In this document: positions 7,067-17,401 of the stretch, piece after piece | Position numbering within the stretch: the first letter of the stretch is position 1 | Layout: every line of letters starts with the position of its first letter | Assembly: GCA_002358905.1 (NCBI GenBank) | Contig: DEPT01000054.1 | Location: forward strand, 1-24,196 | Direction of reading: 5' to 3' | Source of the DNA: Akkermansiaceae bacterium UBA3385 | GTDB taxonomy: Bacteria > Verrucomicrobiota > Verrucomicrobiia > Verrucomicrobiales > Akkermansiaceae | DNA length: 24,196 bases | Translations under genes and position numbers: made by a program | The notes under the pieces: model-generated | Told to the model about the DNA's origin: nothing | Databases searched by the model: none | What the model saw: the letters and a program-made list of their open reading frames with translations, nothing else

Positions 7067-7906
7067 ATGAAGAGAACTTTGTTGCTGCTGCCGCTTTTGT
7101 TACTCAGTGCATGCCAGAAAGAGAAAGCCGATGAACCGCAGACTCCCCAGGCCATGTACGAGAAAGCGCAGGAGCTCATCAAGCCCAATGTGGAGAATGC
7201 GCAGTCAGATTTTGCCGGTGCCCTGCAGTGGTTGCGCAAAGCGGCAGAAGCCGGCTATCTGCGAGCCCAGCTGGATTTGGGCGGTATCTATTATGCCGGT
7301 GGACAAGGGGTGCAGCCGGATGCTCAGCAGGCGTTTGCGTGGTTCACCAAGGCAGCTGCTCAGGGCAGCCGGGAAGCCGAGGTTTTTCTCGGCCTGCTGC
7401 AGTATGAGGGGCGTGTAGGCCTGCAGAATGTGGAGTCTGCTATGCAGCATTGGCGTGTGGCGGCGGAAGGCGGCGTGGCTGAGGGACAGTACCGCCTGGG
7501 TAGACTGCTGGCTCAGCAGGAGGAAACGCGCAAGGAGGGTATGGATTGGCTTGTAAAGGCTTCGGCTCGTGTGCCACAGGCTGCAACGGCCCTGGGTAAC
7601 CTGTATTATAAGGTGCAGCAGGATGAAGCTACTGCGGCGGCATGGTTCGAGAAGGGCGCCATGGCGGGTGATCCGCTGGCTCAGCACACTTTTGCGGAAA
7701 TGCTGCTTCTGGGGGCTCCTGTTCCCAGGGATACAGAGCGGGGCATGGCAATGCTCCGCATGGCTGCCGGGCAGGATTACGCCCCGGCCATGGCCCGTCT
7801 CATCAACATTCTGCGCAATGGAAAGAACGCTGCCGAGAATGAAAATGAAGCGGCTGCCTGGGATGCCCGCCTGCAGGAGTTGATAAAAGAGGAGTCGCAA
7901 AAGTGA
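7067..7906 (+). CDS. Sel1-repeat lipoprotein
   Basis: A 279-residue lipoprotein starts with MKRTLLLLPLLLLSAC: a lipoprotein signal peptide with lipobox LSAC, so Cys16 would be acylated and the protein anchored to a membrane facing the periplasm or outer surface. From about residue 60 it consists of consecutive Sel1-like (TPR-type) repeats of about 36 residues, for example AQLDLGGIYYAGGQGVQPD, AEVFLGLLQYEGRVGLQN and GQYRLGRLLAQQEE, with more degenerate units after them. Sel1 proteins usually act as scaffolds; the partner is unknown. It is transcribed from a strong promoter predicted to give a leaderless mRNA and is divergent from gadB. The Sel1/ankyrin protein at 1782-3032 is a second envelope-directed repeat protein in the same window, though sequence similarity between them is slight. 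Confidence 0.82.
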   Translation: MKRTLLLLPLLLLSACQKEKADEPQTPQAMYEKAQELIKPNVENAQSDFAGALQWLRKAAEAGYLRAQLDLGGIYYAGGQGVQPDAQQAFAWFTKAAAQGSREAEVFLGLLQYEGRVGLQNVESAMQHWRVAAEGGVAEGQYRLGRLLAQQEETRKEGMDWLVKASARVPQAATALGNLYYKVQQDEATAAAWFEKGAMAGDPLAQHTFAEMLLLGAPVPRDTERGMAMLRMAAGQDYAPAMARLINILRNGKNAAENENEAAAWDARLQELIKEESQK

Positions 7907-7937
7907 GTGCTCGGGGCAGGTAAGCGAGGGTTTTGTA

Positions 7938-7966
7938 TTGACTTGGCTCCAGTTTACTGGTATAAA
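7938..7966 (+). promoter_or_regulatory. Predicted nuoA promoter
   Basis: TTGACT (7938-7943) and TATAAA (7961-7966) are spaced by 17 bases. The start point would fall near 7973, leaving about 7-8 bases of leader before the nuoA ATG at 7981. Confidence 0.7.
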
Positions 7967-7980
7967 ATCTGCACCTTACT

Positions 7981-8373
7981 ATGTTACAGGAATACTTTTC
8001 AGCCCTTATTCAGTTGGTTGCCGGTTTCGGTTTTGCCGGTCTCATTATCATTCTGAGTATTGTTTTCGGTCGCCGTTCGAAGATGCGCTCCGCCATGGAT
8101 GTGCCCTACGAATGCGGTAACGTGCCCGAAGGCGATGGTGCCCCTTCTTTCTTCTCCATCAAGTTCTACCTGGTGGCTATCCTGTTCCTGGTGTTTGACT
8201 TGGAAGTGATTTTCCTTTATCCCTGGGCTCTTGGTTTCCAGGATGTTGTGATGAATAATGGCGAGGCCTTTGCTGCCATGGCCGCATTTATCGGCGTGCT
8301 GATGGTGGCTTACCTCTACGCTGTGGGTAAGGGTGCAATCACCTGGCACCGCAACCCTACGCCCCGCCGCTGA
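7981..8373 (+). CDS. nuoA: NADH-quinone oxidoreductase subunit A
   Basis: This 130-residue membrane protein is NuoA (ND3), a small subunit of the proton-pumping arm of respiratory complex I. It has three transmembrane helices: about residues 12-30 (AGFGFAGLIIILSIVFG), 63-82 (LVAILFLVFDLEVIFLYPW) and 95-115. The family signature between helices 1 and 2, PYECGNVPEGDG, contains the conserved Glu-Cys of the loop near the quinone site, and FDLEVIFLYPW is the conserved second helix. Unusually, no other nuo gene is adjacent: it has its own promoter and a terminator and is followed by metH. The other subunits must lie elsewhere. Identification is secure. Confidence 0.93.
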   Translation: MLQEYFSALIQLVAGFGFAGLIIILSIVFGRRSKMRSAMDVPYECGNVPEGDGAPSFFSIKFYLVAILFLVFDLEVIFLYPWALGFQDVVMNNGEAFAAMAAFIGVLMVAYLYAVGKGAITWHRNPTPRR

Positions 8374-8406
8374 TTCCGGCCCCGGATGGTCAGATTTTTT
8401 TCAGTA

Positions 8407-8446
8407 CTGCCGGTAGGGCTTTCCCTGACCGGCAGTTTTATTTTTA
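8407..8446 (+). terminator. Rho-independent terminator after nuoA
   Basis: CTGCCGGT (8407-8414) pairs with ACCGGCAG (8428-8435) and the stem continues inward with AGGG/CCCT. The T-rich run TTTTATTTTT follows directly. It lies 34 bases after the nuoA stop and 19 bases before the metH ATG, so it insulates metH from nuoA or attenuates read-through into it. Confidence 0.8.
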
Positions 8447-8464
8447 GCACGATTTGAGAGACAC

Positions 8465-12172
<3,708 letters not shown>

Positions 12173-12198
12173 ATCTACTTTAGCTCAATGTTTCAAGC

Positions 12199-12229
12199 AA
12201 AAAGAACCGCCATTATGGCGGTTCTTTTT
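12199..12229. terminator. Bidirectional terminator between metH and the lptF/G gene
   Basis: AAAAAGAACCGCC (12199-12211) and GGCGGTTCTTTTT (12217-12229) form a perfect stem that extends one more A-T pair, closing a 3-base loop. An A-run on one side and a T-run on the other make it a terminator on both strands, as expected between convergent genes. Confidence 0.93.
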
Positions 12230-12251
12230 GTCAGTGACGGTACCAGATAGG

Positions 12252-13478
12252 TTAACCGCGGTATTTTGCTTTCTGGTGTTGCCAGATAGCGAAAGCCGCA
12301 CAGAGAACATTCGGCAGCCAGAGCACAATGTATGGAGTGATACCGCTGGATTTGCGGGAAAGTTCGCAGAAGACCAGGGCCATGAAATACACGGCTGCCA
12401 CCAGAATGCCGATGGCAAACCCGGTAGAGGTGTCCTTTCGGCGCGCGGTAATGGCCAGCGGCACACCAATGAGGGAGAATACGATGCAGGCGCAGGCAAA
12501 GGAAGCGCGCTGGACCCCTTCTGTTTCGAAGGCCAGGCGATTCTTCTGGTTCTTCATGGTCTTGTAATAGTTTACGTCCTTGCGCACTTCTGCCCACAGC
12601 AGCTCTGCACAGGGGAAAGCCGGGTTGGCGGCGGCATTGTCCTCATAGCGCTCCAGTGTTTTGATGTCCAGCAGAAGCGTGGTTTCGATATGTTCCAGAA
12701 CGTAGCTGATTTCACTGTTGGTGAAGCGGTTCGGCTTAAGCTTGCGCTGGTCGCGTATGGGAATGTGGATACGCAGCGGCATGACCGCAATGGCCGGCAT
12801 ATCTGTCATCGAACCGCCGGAGCGTTCAATGCTTGCATTTTTCAGAGTGAGTTGAAGCAATCGGGATTTGAGGTCAAACTCACCGATGGTGGCCGTTTCT
12901 GCGTGAATGGCATCAAAGTCTGAACTCAGGTCAGCCCCTTTATCAATCGGATAGACATGGAGCCCCTTCAGCACATCCCCATCGCGTTGTTCAATGTAAA
13001 GCTGTACCTTGTCCAGCTTAGTCATGCTCTGGCTGGCATTCAGCAGGTTGCGGGGGTTGTCCATGGCTGCACGCATCACCAGGTCGCTCATGGCATTCTT
13101 GCCTTTAGGCGCGACCTCGATGTTGATGTAGTAGCAGAGGGCAGACAAGGCCAGTCCAAGGCCGATGGCCGGTGCGCTGAGACGCCACAGACTCAGGCCT
13201 GCCATGCGCATGGAGGTCAGCTCATTATCCGCCGCCAGTCGCCCGTACACCAGCAGCACTGCCGTCAGGAATCCCCACGGAACGGAGAAAGTCAGGGAAA
13301 ACGGTATCACCTGCAGAATGAAGTCGATAACAATAGTTGGCGGAGCACCGCTTTCCACCAGAAGAGTGTGCAACTCCTTAAAAAGCTGCCCCAGCAGTAG
13401 CAGCATCGTCAGAGAAAGCACCCCCAGGAAAGTGACGGAAATAAGTTGCTTGAGGATGTAGCGATCGATGGTTTTCAT
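12252..13478 (-). CDS. LptF/LptG family permease (YjgP/YjgQ)
   Basis: A 408-residue inner-membrane protein belongs to the LptF/LptG family, which with the ATPase LptB extracts lipopolysaccharide and drives it to the outer membrane. The start MKTIDRYILKQLISVTFLG (ATG at 13478) is typical of the family; a start 18 codons upstream is unlikely because it would include the promoter. Membrane segments are near residues 13-33, 50-75 and 95-120, then a periplasmic beta-jellyroll region (about 130-300), then three C-terminal helices (ASFACACIVFSLIGVPLAI, GFAIGILVAAVYFMALVF, PYIVLWLPNVLCAAFAIW). The second paralogue is not adjacent. Whether it is LptF or LptG cannot be decided by eye. Confidence 0.88.
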   Translation of the reverse strand: MKTIDRYILKQLISVTFLGVLSLTMLLLLGQLFKELHTLLVESGAPPTIVIDFILQVIPFSLTFSVPWGFLTAVLLVYGRLAADNELTSMRMAGLSLWRLSAPAIGLGLALSALCYYINIEVAPKGKNAMSDLVMRAAMDNPRNLLNASQSMTKLDKVQLYIEQRDGDVLKGLHVYPIDKGADLSSDFDAIHAETATIGEFDLKSRLLQLTLKNASIERSGGSMTDMPAIAVMPLRIHIPIRDQRKLKPNRFTNSEISYVLEHIETTLLLDIKTLERYEDNAAANPAFPCAELLWAEVRKDVNYYKTMKNQKNRLAFETEGVQRASFACACIVFSLIGVPLAITARRKDTSTGFAIGILVAAVYFMALVFCELSRKSSGITPYIVLWLPNVLCAAFAIWQHQKAKYRG

Positions 13479-13491
13479 TACAACGCCCACT

Positions 13492-13519
13492 ATTCTAGCA
13501 GATTTCTGTTTCCTTGCAA
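13492..13519 (-). promoter_or_regulatory. Predicted promoter of the lptF/G gene
   Basis: Read on the minus strand, TTGCAA (13519-13514) and TAGAAT (13497-13492) are separated by 16 bases. The start point near 13485 leaves about 7 bases before the ATG at 13478, another very short leader. Confidence 0.6.
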
Positions 13520-13532
13520 ATAGGAAAATCAA

Positions 13533-13940
13533 TTTTTATTCCAGTTTTCACATGTTCTGAAAGAATTTGCAATCGATTAAATGAGTAACAGGGGGGGAAG
13601 AAGCCTCCCGTATTCACCAAAATGGGATTTTGAGGGGTCGCAAATCTGTCGTAGCATGGGACTTTAGTTCCGAAAACATAAAACGGCGAAGGACCAAAGT
13701 TCCTCGCTTCGAATAGAACAAAAGCCCACGCTAAATCGTAATTATACTCCCTCACAAATTTCTGGAGCAGTGCTTGCGCCGGGGGCGCGTGCTTATCTAT
13801 GAAAAGAGGATTGAGGTGTGGTGCTTGTTGTTATGTAAGTGTTTTGCTTTCAATTTGTAGTATTGGGATTGCTGGGGGTGGCGTGCCTTGCTTTACCTTG
13901 CCGGGGCCCGTGAGCCATACGCAGAGTATCAGCTTTTCGC
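13533..13940. other. Gene-free intergenic region with hairpins and no confident ORF
   Basis: About 400 bases lie between the divergent lptF/G and cdaA promoters. A minus-strand frame from a GTG at 13755 to 13495 would give 86 residues, but it has no recognisable domain and runs into the lptF/G promoter, so it is not called. Around 13690-13720 the minus strand can fold (GCGAGGAAC pairing with GTCCTTCGC, with one mismatch and one wobble). A related half-site, GGAACTAAAGTCCC, lies near 13655-13668 on the minus strand. The region may hold a dispersed repeat or a small RNA; nothing proves either. Confidence 0.35.
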
Positions 13941-13969
13941 TTGCCATGAGTGTTGAATCATAGTAAGAT
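13941..13969 (+). promoter_or_regulatory. Predicted cdaA promoter, leaderless mRNA
   Basis: TTGCCA (13941-13946) and TAAGAT (13964-13969) are spaced by 17 bases. The predicted start point is at or next to the A of the cdaA ATG (13976), implying a leaderless transcript for the cdaA-cdaR-like-bioD operon. Confidence 0.65.
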
Positions 13970-13975
13970 GCGGGC

Positions 13976-14764
13976 ATGACCTTATACGAAATCCTCAGAG
14001 GCATCTTTGAGATTCTGGTGCTCTGGGCCTTGTTCTACCAGCTGTATCGCGCGGTGAAGGATTCCCGCGCAGCAGCCATTCTTGCCGGGCTCATTGCCAC
14101 GGTGATTCTGGGGTATTTCCTGTTGGAACTGACTCATGCCGTGGTGCTGAAGCACCTGGCTGGCTTGATTATCGGCCCCGGTACGATTCTGGTCATCCTT
14201 TTCCAGCCTGAGTTGCGAACAGCTCTGGCGCGCCTGGGGTCCAACAAGTTGATAGCACGCCTGCTGAGCAATCAGCAGGAAAATCAGGATTTCGTGACCC
14301 TGGTGCGAGAGTCCGTTTCGTATCTTGTTTCCAAGCGATATGGCGCTTTGATTGCGATTTGCCGGAGCAACAAGCTGCAGGAATACGCCAAAACCGGCAC
14401 GGAGCTGGATGCCCAGTACACCCGTGAGCTGATAGGTACGATTTTCATGCCCAAGACGCTGCTGCACGATGGCGCTGTTATCGTGAATAATGAGCGCATT
14501 GTGGCTGCTGCTGCTATTCTGCCCGTATCAAACCGGGAGCTGAAAGACCGCAGCATGGGGCTGCGCCACCGTGCCGGTATAGGCTTGGCCGAGGCCTCTG
14601 ATGCCGTTGTCATCATTGTATCGGAAGAAACGGGGTCTGTTTCTCTGGCTGTTGGAAATGTGGTGCAGCGCGATATAAATCTTGATTTGCTTTCCGACCG
14701 TTTAACCAAACTCCTTTATTCACATGCGACACAGGACCAGATTTCGGAAGTTGTTGACCGCTAA
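13976..14764 (+). CDS. cdaA: Diadenylate cyclase, membrane-bound CdaA type
   Basis: A 262-residue protein makes cyclic di-AMP from two ATP. It has the CdaA architecture: an N-terminal membrane part with three helices (about 8-26, 33-52 and 58-76; ILVLWALFYQLYRAV, AAAILAGLIATVILGYFLLE, LAGLIIGPGTILVILFQPELR) and a C-terminal DAC (DisA_N) domain from about 95. The catalytic motifs are intact: DGA at D165-A167 (LLHDGAVIV) and RHR at R197-R199 (LRHRAGIGLAEASDAVVIIVSEETG). Cyclic di-AMP usually controls potassium and osmolyte transport and cell-wall homeostasis; targets here are unknown. In many bacteria cdaA is followed by cdaR, which encodes its membrane regulator. Here the overlapping downstream gene appears to be a CdaR reduced to its anchor, then bioD. 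The start is fixed by the promoter placed immediately upstream. Confidence 0.94.
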   Translation: MTLYEILRGIFEILVLWALFYQLYRAVKDSRAAAILAGLIATVILGYFLLELTHAVVLKHLAGLIIGPGTILVILFQPELRTALARLGSNKLIARLLSNQQENQDFVTLVRESVSYLVSKRYGALIAICRSNKLQEYAKTGTELDAQYTRELIGTIFMPKTLLHDGAVIVNNERIVAAAAILPVSNRELKDRSMGLRHRAGIGLAEASDAVVIIVSEETGSVSLAVGNVVQRDINLDLLSDRLTKLLYSHATQDQISEVVDR

Positions 14765-14891
14765 TTGGCAGGCGAAGTTGATTTGTCTGGGGGCGGCAGT
14801 TGTGGTGTGGTTCATGGTGAACCACCTGCTGGTGCGTTCCTCCAGTCCGGAGTGGAGTATTGATGATATCCGACTCTCGATGCCCGAGTAA
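14724..14891 (+). CDS. CdaR/YbbR-like membrane anchor microprotein, YbbR domains absent
   Basis: A 55-residue frame starts at the ATG at 14724, overlaps the end of cdaA by 41 bases and ends at TAA 14889-14891. Sequence layout is a basic N-terminus (MRHRTRFRKLLTA), one membrane helix (NWQAKLICLGAAVVVWFMV) and a short tail (RSSSPEWSIDDIRLSMPE). The NW-x-x-K-L segment running into the helix is what the N-terminus of CdaR/YbbR proteins looks like, and the tail resembles the first strand of a YbbR domain that then stops. CdaR binds and modulates CdaA at the membrane; its extracytoplasmic YbbR domains are missing here. The overlap implies translational coupling. TTG codons at 14751 and 14754 after a GGAAG are alternative starts. 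It could be a decayed gene or a working small partner; the coding call rests on position, topology and motif only. Confidence 0.62.
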   Translation: MRHRTRFRKLLTANWQAKLICLGAAVVVWFMVNHLLVRSSSPEWSIDDIRLSMPE

Positions 14892-14896
14892 GACAA

Positions 14897-15538
14897 ATGA
14901 TTATGAATGCCTATTTTGTAACCGGAACAGATGTGAGCGTGGGAAAGACTCACGTCATTACGGCCTTGATTCGTGATTTGCGCCAGCGCGGCGTGGCGGC
15001 TATGGGCTGCAAGCCGGTTTCCTGCGGTGACCGTAAGGAACTGCGTGCCATGCGCGAGGCCGCCGGAGCTCTTACGCTGAGCCTGGATTTGCTGAATCCT
15101 TTGTATCTCCGTACGCTGGCAGATCCCCGTATGGGGGCAGAGTTCGAACGACAGACGGTTTCGCTTCCTGCTCTTGTGGAGCAGGTGCAGCACTTGTCTG
15201 CAGAATATGAAACACTGCTGGTAGAGGGAGTAGGTGGTTGGGAAACACCGCTTTGCCCGGGCAGGACGATGGCGGACCTGGCTGCAGAGCTGAAGTTGCC
15301 GGTATTGCTGGTGGTGAGCAACCGCCAGGGGGCTGTGAGCCAGGCTTTGCTGACTCTGCAGGGCATTCAGCAGCGCGGGCTGGAGTGCCGGGGCATTATT
15401 CTGAACCAGCAGAGTGAGGAATGGGATACCGCTGCCGTGACGAACCGTGCTATGCTGGAGGAGTACACCGGTCTGCCCGTGCTGGCCGAGCTGATTTACG
15501 GCGAAGATTCCATTGATTCTGCAGCTGTACTTGTTTGA
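14897..15538 (+). CDS. bioD: Dethiobiotin synthetase
   Basis: A 213-residue cytosolic enzyme that uses ATP and CO2 to close the ureido ring of dethiobiotin from diaminopelargonic acid, the penultimate step of biotin synthesis. The P-loop is GTDVSVGKT near residues 10-18 (family GTDTxVGKT). CKPVSCG near 38-44 matches the KPVxSG motif, and LVEGVGGWETPL near 110-121 matches the VEGAGGxxVP motif that contacts substrate and Mg. GIILNQQ near 163-169 is the nucleotide-base region. The start may be 14897 or the ATG two codons later. It follows the CdaR-like gene by 5 bases, so biotin synthesis is placed in the c-di-AMP operon; no other bio gene is near. Length is normal. Confidence 0.9.
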   Translation: MIMNAYFVTGTDVSVGKTHVITALIRDLRQRGVAAMGCKPVSCGDRKELRAMREAAGALTLSLDLLNPLYLRTLADPRMGAEFERQTVSLPALVEQVQHLSAEYETLLVEGVGGWETPLCPGRTMADLAAELKLPVLLVVSNRQGAVSQALLTLQGIQQRGLECRGIILNQQSEEWDTAAVTNRAMLEEYTGLPVLAELIYGEDSIDSAAVLV

Positions 15539-15562
15539 CCGAATCAGCTTTTTCAACAATGG

Positions 15563-15595
15563 AAAACCCCGGTTCCGAGCGGAACCGGGGTTTTT
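15563..15595. terminator. Bidirectional terminator between bioD and the HU gene
   Basis: AAAACCCCGGTTCC (15563-15576) and GGAACCGGGGTTTT (15581-15594) form a perfect 14-bp stem with the 4-base loop GAGC. Flanking A and T runs allow termination in both directions, matching the convergent gene order. Confidence 0.95.
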
Positions 15596-15619
15596 ATCAA
15601 AACTAATGAAATGAGTTCT

Positions 15620-15889
15620 TTAGTTAGCCTTGAGGGCGGAAGATGCCTTGAAGCTTACTACAGAGCTGGCAGGAATGGTCATGGTTTCGCCAGTGCGGGG
15701 GTTGCGGCCGGTGCGGGCGGGGCGCTTCTTGGTCTCGAATGTGCCGAAACCTACGAGCTGCACTTTTTCCGTGGCTACAGCCTTGGAGATGGCGGCGAGA
15801 GTGGCGTTGAGAGCCTCGGCAGCGCACTTCTTGGTGGCGTCCGGACCGAGTTCCTTCTGGATGGCGTCGATAAGCTGAGTCTTGTTCAT
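15620..15889 (-). CDS. hup: HU-family nucleoid DNA-binding protein
   Basis: An 89-residue protein with the complete HU/IHF fold: N-terminal helices (MNKTQLIDAIQKELG, AAEALNATLAAISKAVAT), the sheet segment VQLVGFGTFETKKR and the DNA-embracing arm RPARTGRNPRTGETMTIPASS, which carries the family signature. It bends and compacts DNA as a dimer and supports replication and recombination. Length is normal for HU (about 90). HU and IHF subunits are hard to separate by eye, but the arm and ending (VVSFKASSALKAN) fit HU. It is transcribed alone, between two terminator/promoter regions. Confidence 0.93.
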   Translation of the reverse strand: MNKTQLIDAIQKELGPDATKKCAAEALNATLAAISKAVATEKVQLVGFGTFETKKRPARTGRNPRTGETMTIPASSVVSFKASSALKAN

Positions 15890-15919
15890 AGTTTATAAAG
15901 AGGTTGCGGTAACGGGCAG

Positions 15920-15948
15920 AATATATCATTCTAATATCCTGAACGCAA
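15920..15948 (-). promoter_or_regulatory. Predicted promoter of the HU gene
   Basis: On the minus strand TTGCGT (15948-15943) and TATATT (15925-15920) are spaced by 17 bases. Transcription would start near 15913, giving a leader of about 24 bases. No clear Shine-Dalgarno is seen in it. Confidence 0.55.
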
Positions 15949-15989
15949 GCAATAAATACGTTTCTTTCAAAAAAAAGGGTCAGTTTTTT

Positions 15990-16790
15990 TTAAACATCCC
16001 TCATATCCGTTATTTTGCGGTATGCAATGACGCGAGAGTCTCGCATATCAACAACATACGGAGTTGCGTGCCGAAACCAGGCGCCGGTGTTGTAGATTTT
16101 TCGTTTGCCGTACCTCCAGTGGCCGGAGCGGTGCATGTGGCCGAAAATGACTACTTCTGCGGCAGGAAAGAAACGGCGGGCGAAATGCTCTGCTTTTCTG
16201 CCACAGGTAAGCCAGCTCCACACGATGCCCAGGGGGCGCTCCGGTGGCCAGAAACAGTGCATGAACCCGCGGAGAAGGGGATTGCGGAAACCTTCCCGGC
16301 GCATGATAGGCGGGGTGAGCTGGCACATGGCACGGGAGAGCTCCAGTCTGCTTTCCAGGTCTGAGTCAGCAGCGGGGCAGGAGTCAATAAGCTTGCGGCA
16401 GGTTGCTTTGTTTCGCAGGTATTCCCAGCTCCAGGGGGCTACCTCCTTGTGCAGGGCGTGGCCGTGCATGGCAACAACGCGGCCACCCCAGAAGCGGGCA
16501 AGCAGGGCGGGGGTGTCCGGGTCGTGGTTGCCTGAAATCTCGATGAGTTGGACGCCATGCGCCTGGCACAGCTCCCGCAGTTTCTGGCGCTCTGCCATGC
16601 CGGCGGCTTGCCAGGCACATTTACGGGTTTCTGCCATGTCTCCCACCACCACGAGCATGCCGATTCCCTGGAGAAGGGGGGCTAGCTGCTCCACAGGAGG
16701 GGCTTCGCAGCGCTCATGCCCCAGATGCAGGTCTGAGATGAATCGAACCGTGCATCCGGGGGGCGGTTCGATATGGAGGATACAGCTCAT
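15990..16790 (-). CDS. Calcineurin-like metallophosphoesterase, possibly LpxH-like
   Basis: A 266-residue protein has the ordered metal-binding motifs of calcineurin-like phosphoesterases: FISDLHLGH (D20, H22), VVGDMAE (D51), ISGNHD (N88, H89), MHGHALH (H109, H111) and FGHMHRSGHW in the C-terminal third. The two-metal centre therefore appears complete. Motif order and size recall UDP-2,3-diacylglucosamine hydrolase LpxH or related enzymes, but the segment between HGH and GHMH is long and unusual (residues about 120-210), so substrate is left open. There is no signal peptide. It is the last gene of the five-gene minus-strand run, 14 bases after the rRNA/tRNA methyltransferase. Residues past the last motif (VVDMRDSRVIAYRKITDMRDV) close the sheet. 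Confidence 0.75.
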   Translation of the reverse strand: MSCILHIEPPPGCTVRFISDLHLGHERCEAPPVEQLAPLLQGIGMLVVVGDMAETRKCAWQAAGMAERQKLRELCQAHGVQLIEISGNHDPDTPALLARFWGGRVVAMHGHALHKEVAPWSWEYLRNKATCRKLIDSCPAADSDLESRLELSRAMCQLTPPIMRREGFRNPLLRGFMHCFWPPERPLGIVWSWLTCGRKAEHFARRFFPAAEVVIFGHMHRSGHWRYGKRKIYNTGAWFRHATPYVVDMRDSRVIAYRKITDMRDV

Positions 16791-16804
16791 GCGCGGCGGA
16801 TGAA

Positions 16805-17401
16805 TCAGAGGTTGCGCTGGCGCACGGCTTCATACAGGCACACACCCGTTGCAACGGATACATTCAGGCAGGGGACTTTCCCGGCCATGGGTATACGCAC
16901 CAGAAAATCGCAATTTTCCTCGGTCAGTCGGCGCATACCATCGCCTTCAGCTCCCATGACGATGGCAATGCCCCCCTTGAAGTCAATATCGTACAGTGAA
17001 CGGTCGCCGTGGTCGGAGGTTCCTACGAACCAGATGCCGGCATCTTTCATCTGCTTCATGGTGCGGGCCAGGTTGGTTACCTGCACAAAGGGGACGTTTT
17101 CTGCAGCACCTACAGATACGCGCAGCACGGTTTCGGTAATGCCCACGGATTTATCCTTGGGCGCAATGACGGCTGCCACGCCTGCTCCATCTGCAGAGCG
17201 GAGAATGGCACCCAGGTTGTGCGGGTCCTGAATGCAGTCCAGCACCAGGTAAAGCCCCTGGGGGTGTTCTTCCAGAATATCCAGCAGTTCGCCTTCGGGG
17301 CGGGGTTTCACCACAATGGTGGCAGCGGGCTTTTTCTCGAACTTTGCTTCAGTGCGTGCGGTGTGCTTGTTGGCTCGTGCGGTGCGGTCGTTGAATTTCA
17401 T
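16805..17401 (-). CDS. SPOUT-class RNA 2'-O-ribose methyltransferase (TrmH/RlmB family)
   Basis: A 198-residue protein is read from the ATG at 17401, which overlaps the preceding stop as ATGA. The three SpoU motifs are present: LDCIQDPHNLGAILRSADG (motif 1, with the Asn and Arg of the catalytic centre), MGAEGDGMR (motif 2) and IPMAGKVPCLNVSVATGVCLYEA (motif 3, forming the knotted AdoMet site). RlmB-type enzymes usually carry an N-terminal RNA-binding domain of about 70 residues; here only a basic, Lys/Arg/Thr-rich segment of about 40 residues precedes the catalytic domain. It could methylate 23S rRNA (RlmB-like) or tRNA (TrmH-like); which one is not decidable here. It is in operon with tcdA, another tRNA-modification gene. 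Confidence 0.85.
   Translation of the reverse strand: MKFNDRTARANKHTARTEAKFEKKPAATIVVKPRPEGELLDILEEHPQGLYLVLDCIQDPHNLGAILRSADGAGVAAVIAPKDKSVGITETVLRVSVGAAENVPFVQVTNLARTMKQMKDAGIWFVGTSDHGDRSLYDIDFKGGIAIVMGAEGDGMRRLTEENCDFLVRIPMAGKVPCLNVSVATGVCLYEAVRQRNL

Noticed and set aside
8374..8464. Cobalamin or SAM riboswitch before metH
   Set aside because: Only 91 bases are available and they hold a simple terminator hairpin; no B12-box or S-box core is visible.
13495..13755. 86-codon minus-strand frame in the lptF/G-cdaA gap
   Set aside because: It starts at GTG, has no domain, and its end runs through the predicted lptF/G promoter. Kept only as part of an intergenic region of interest.
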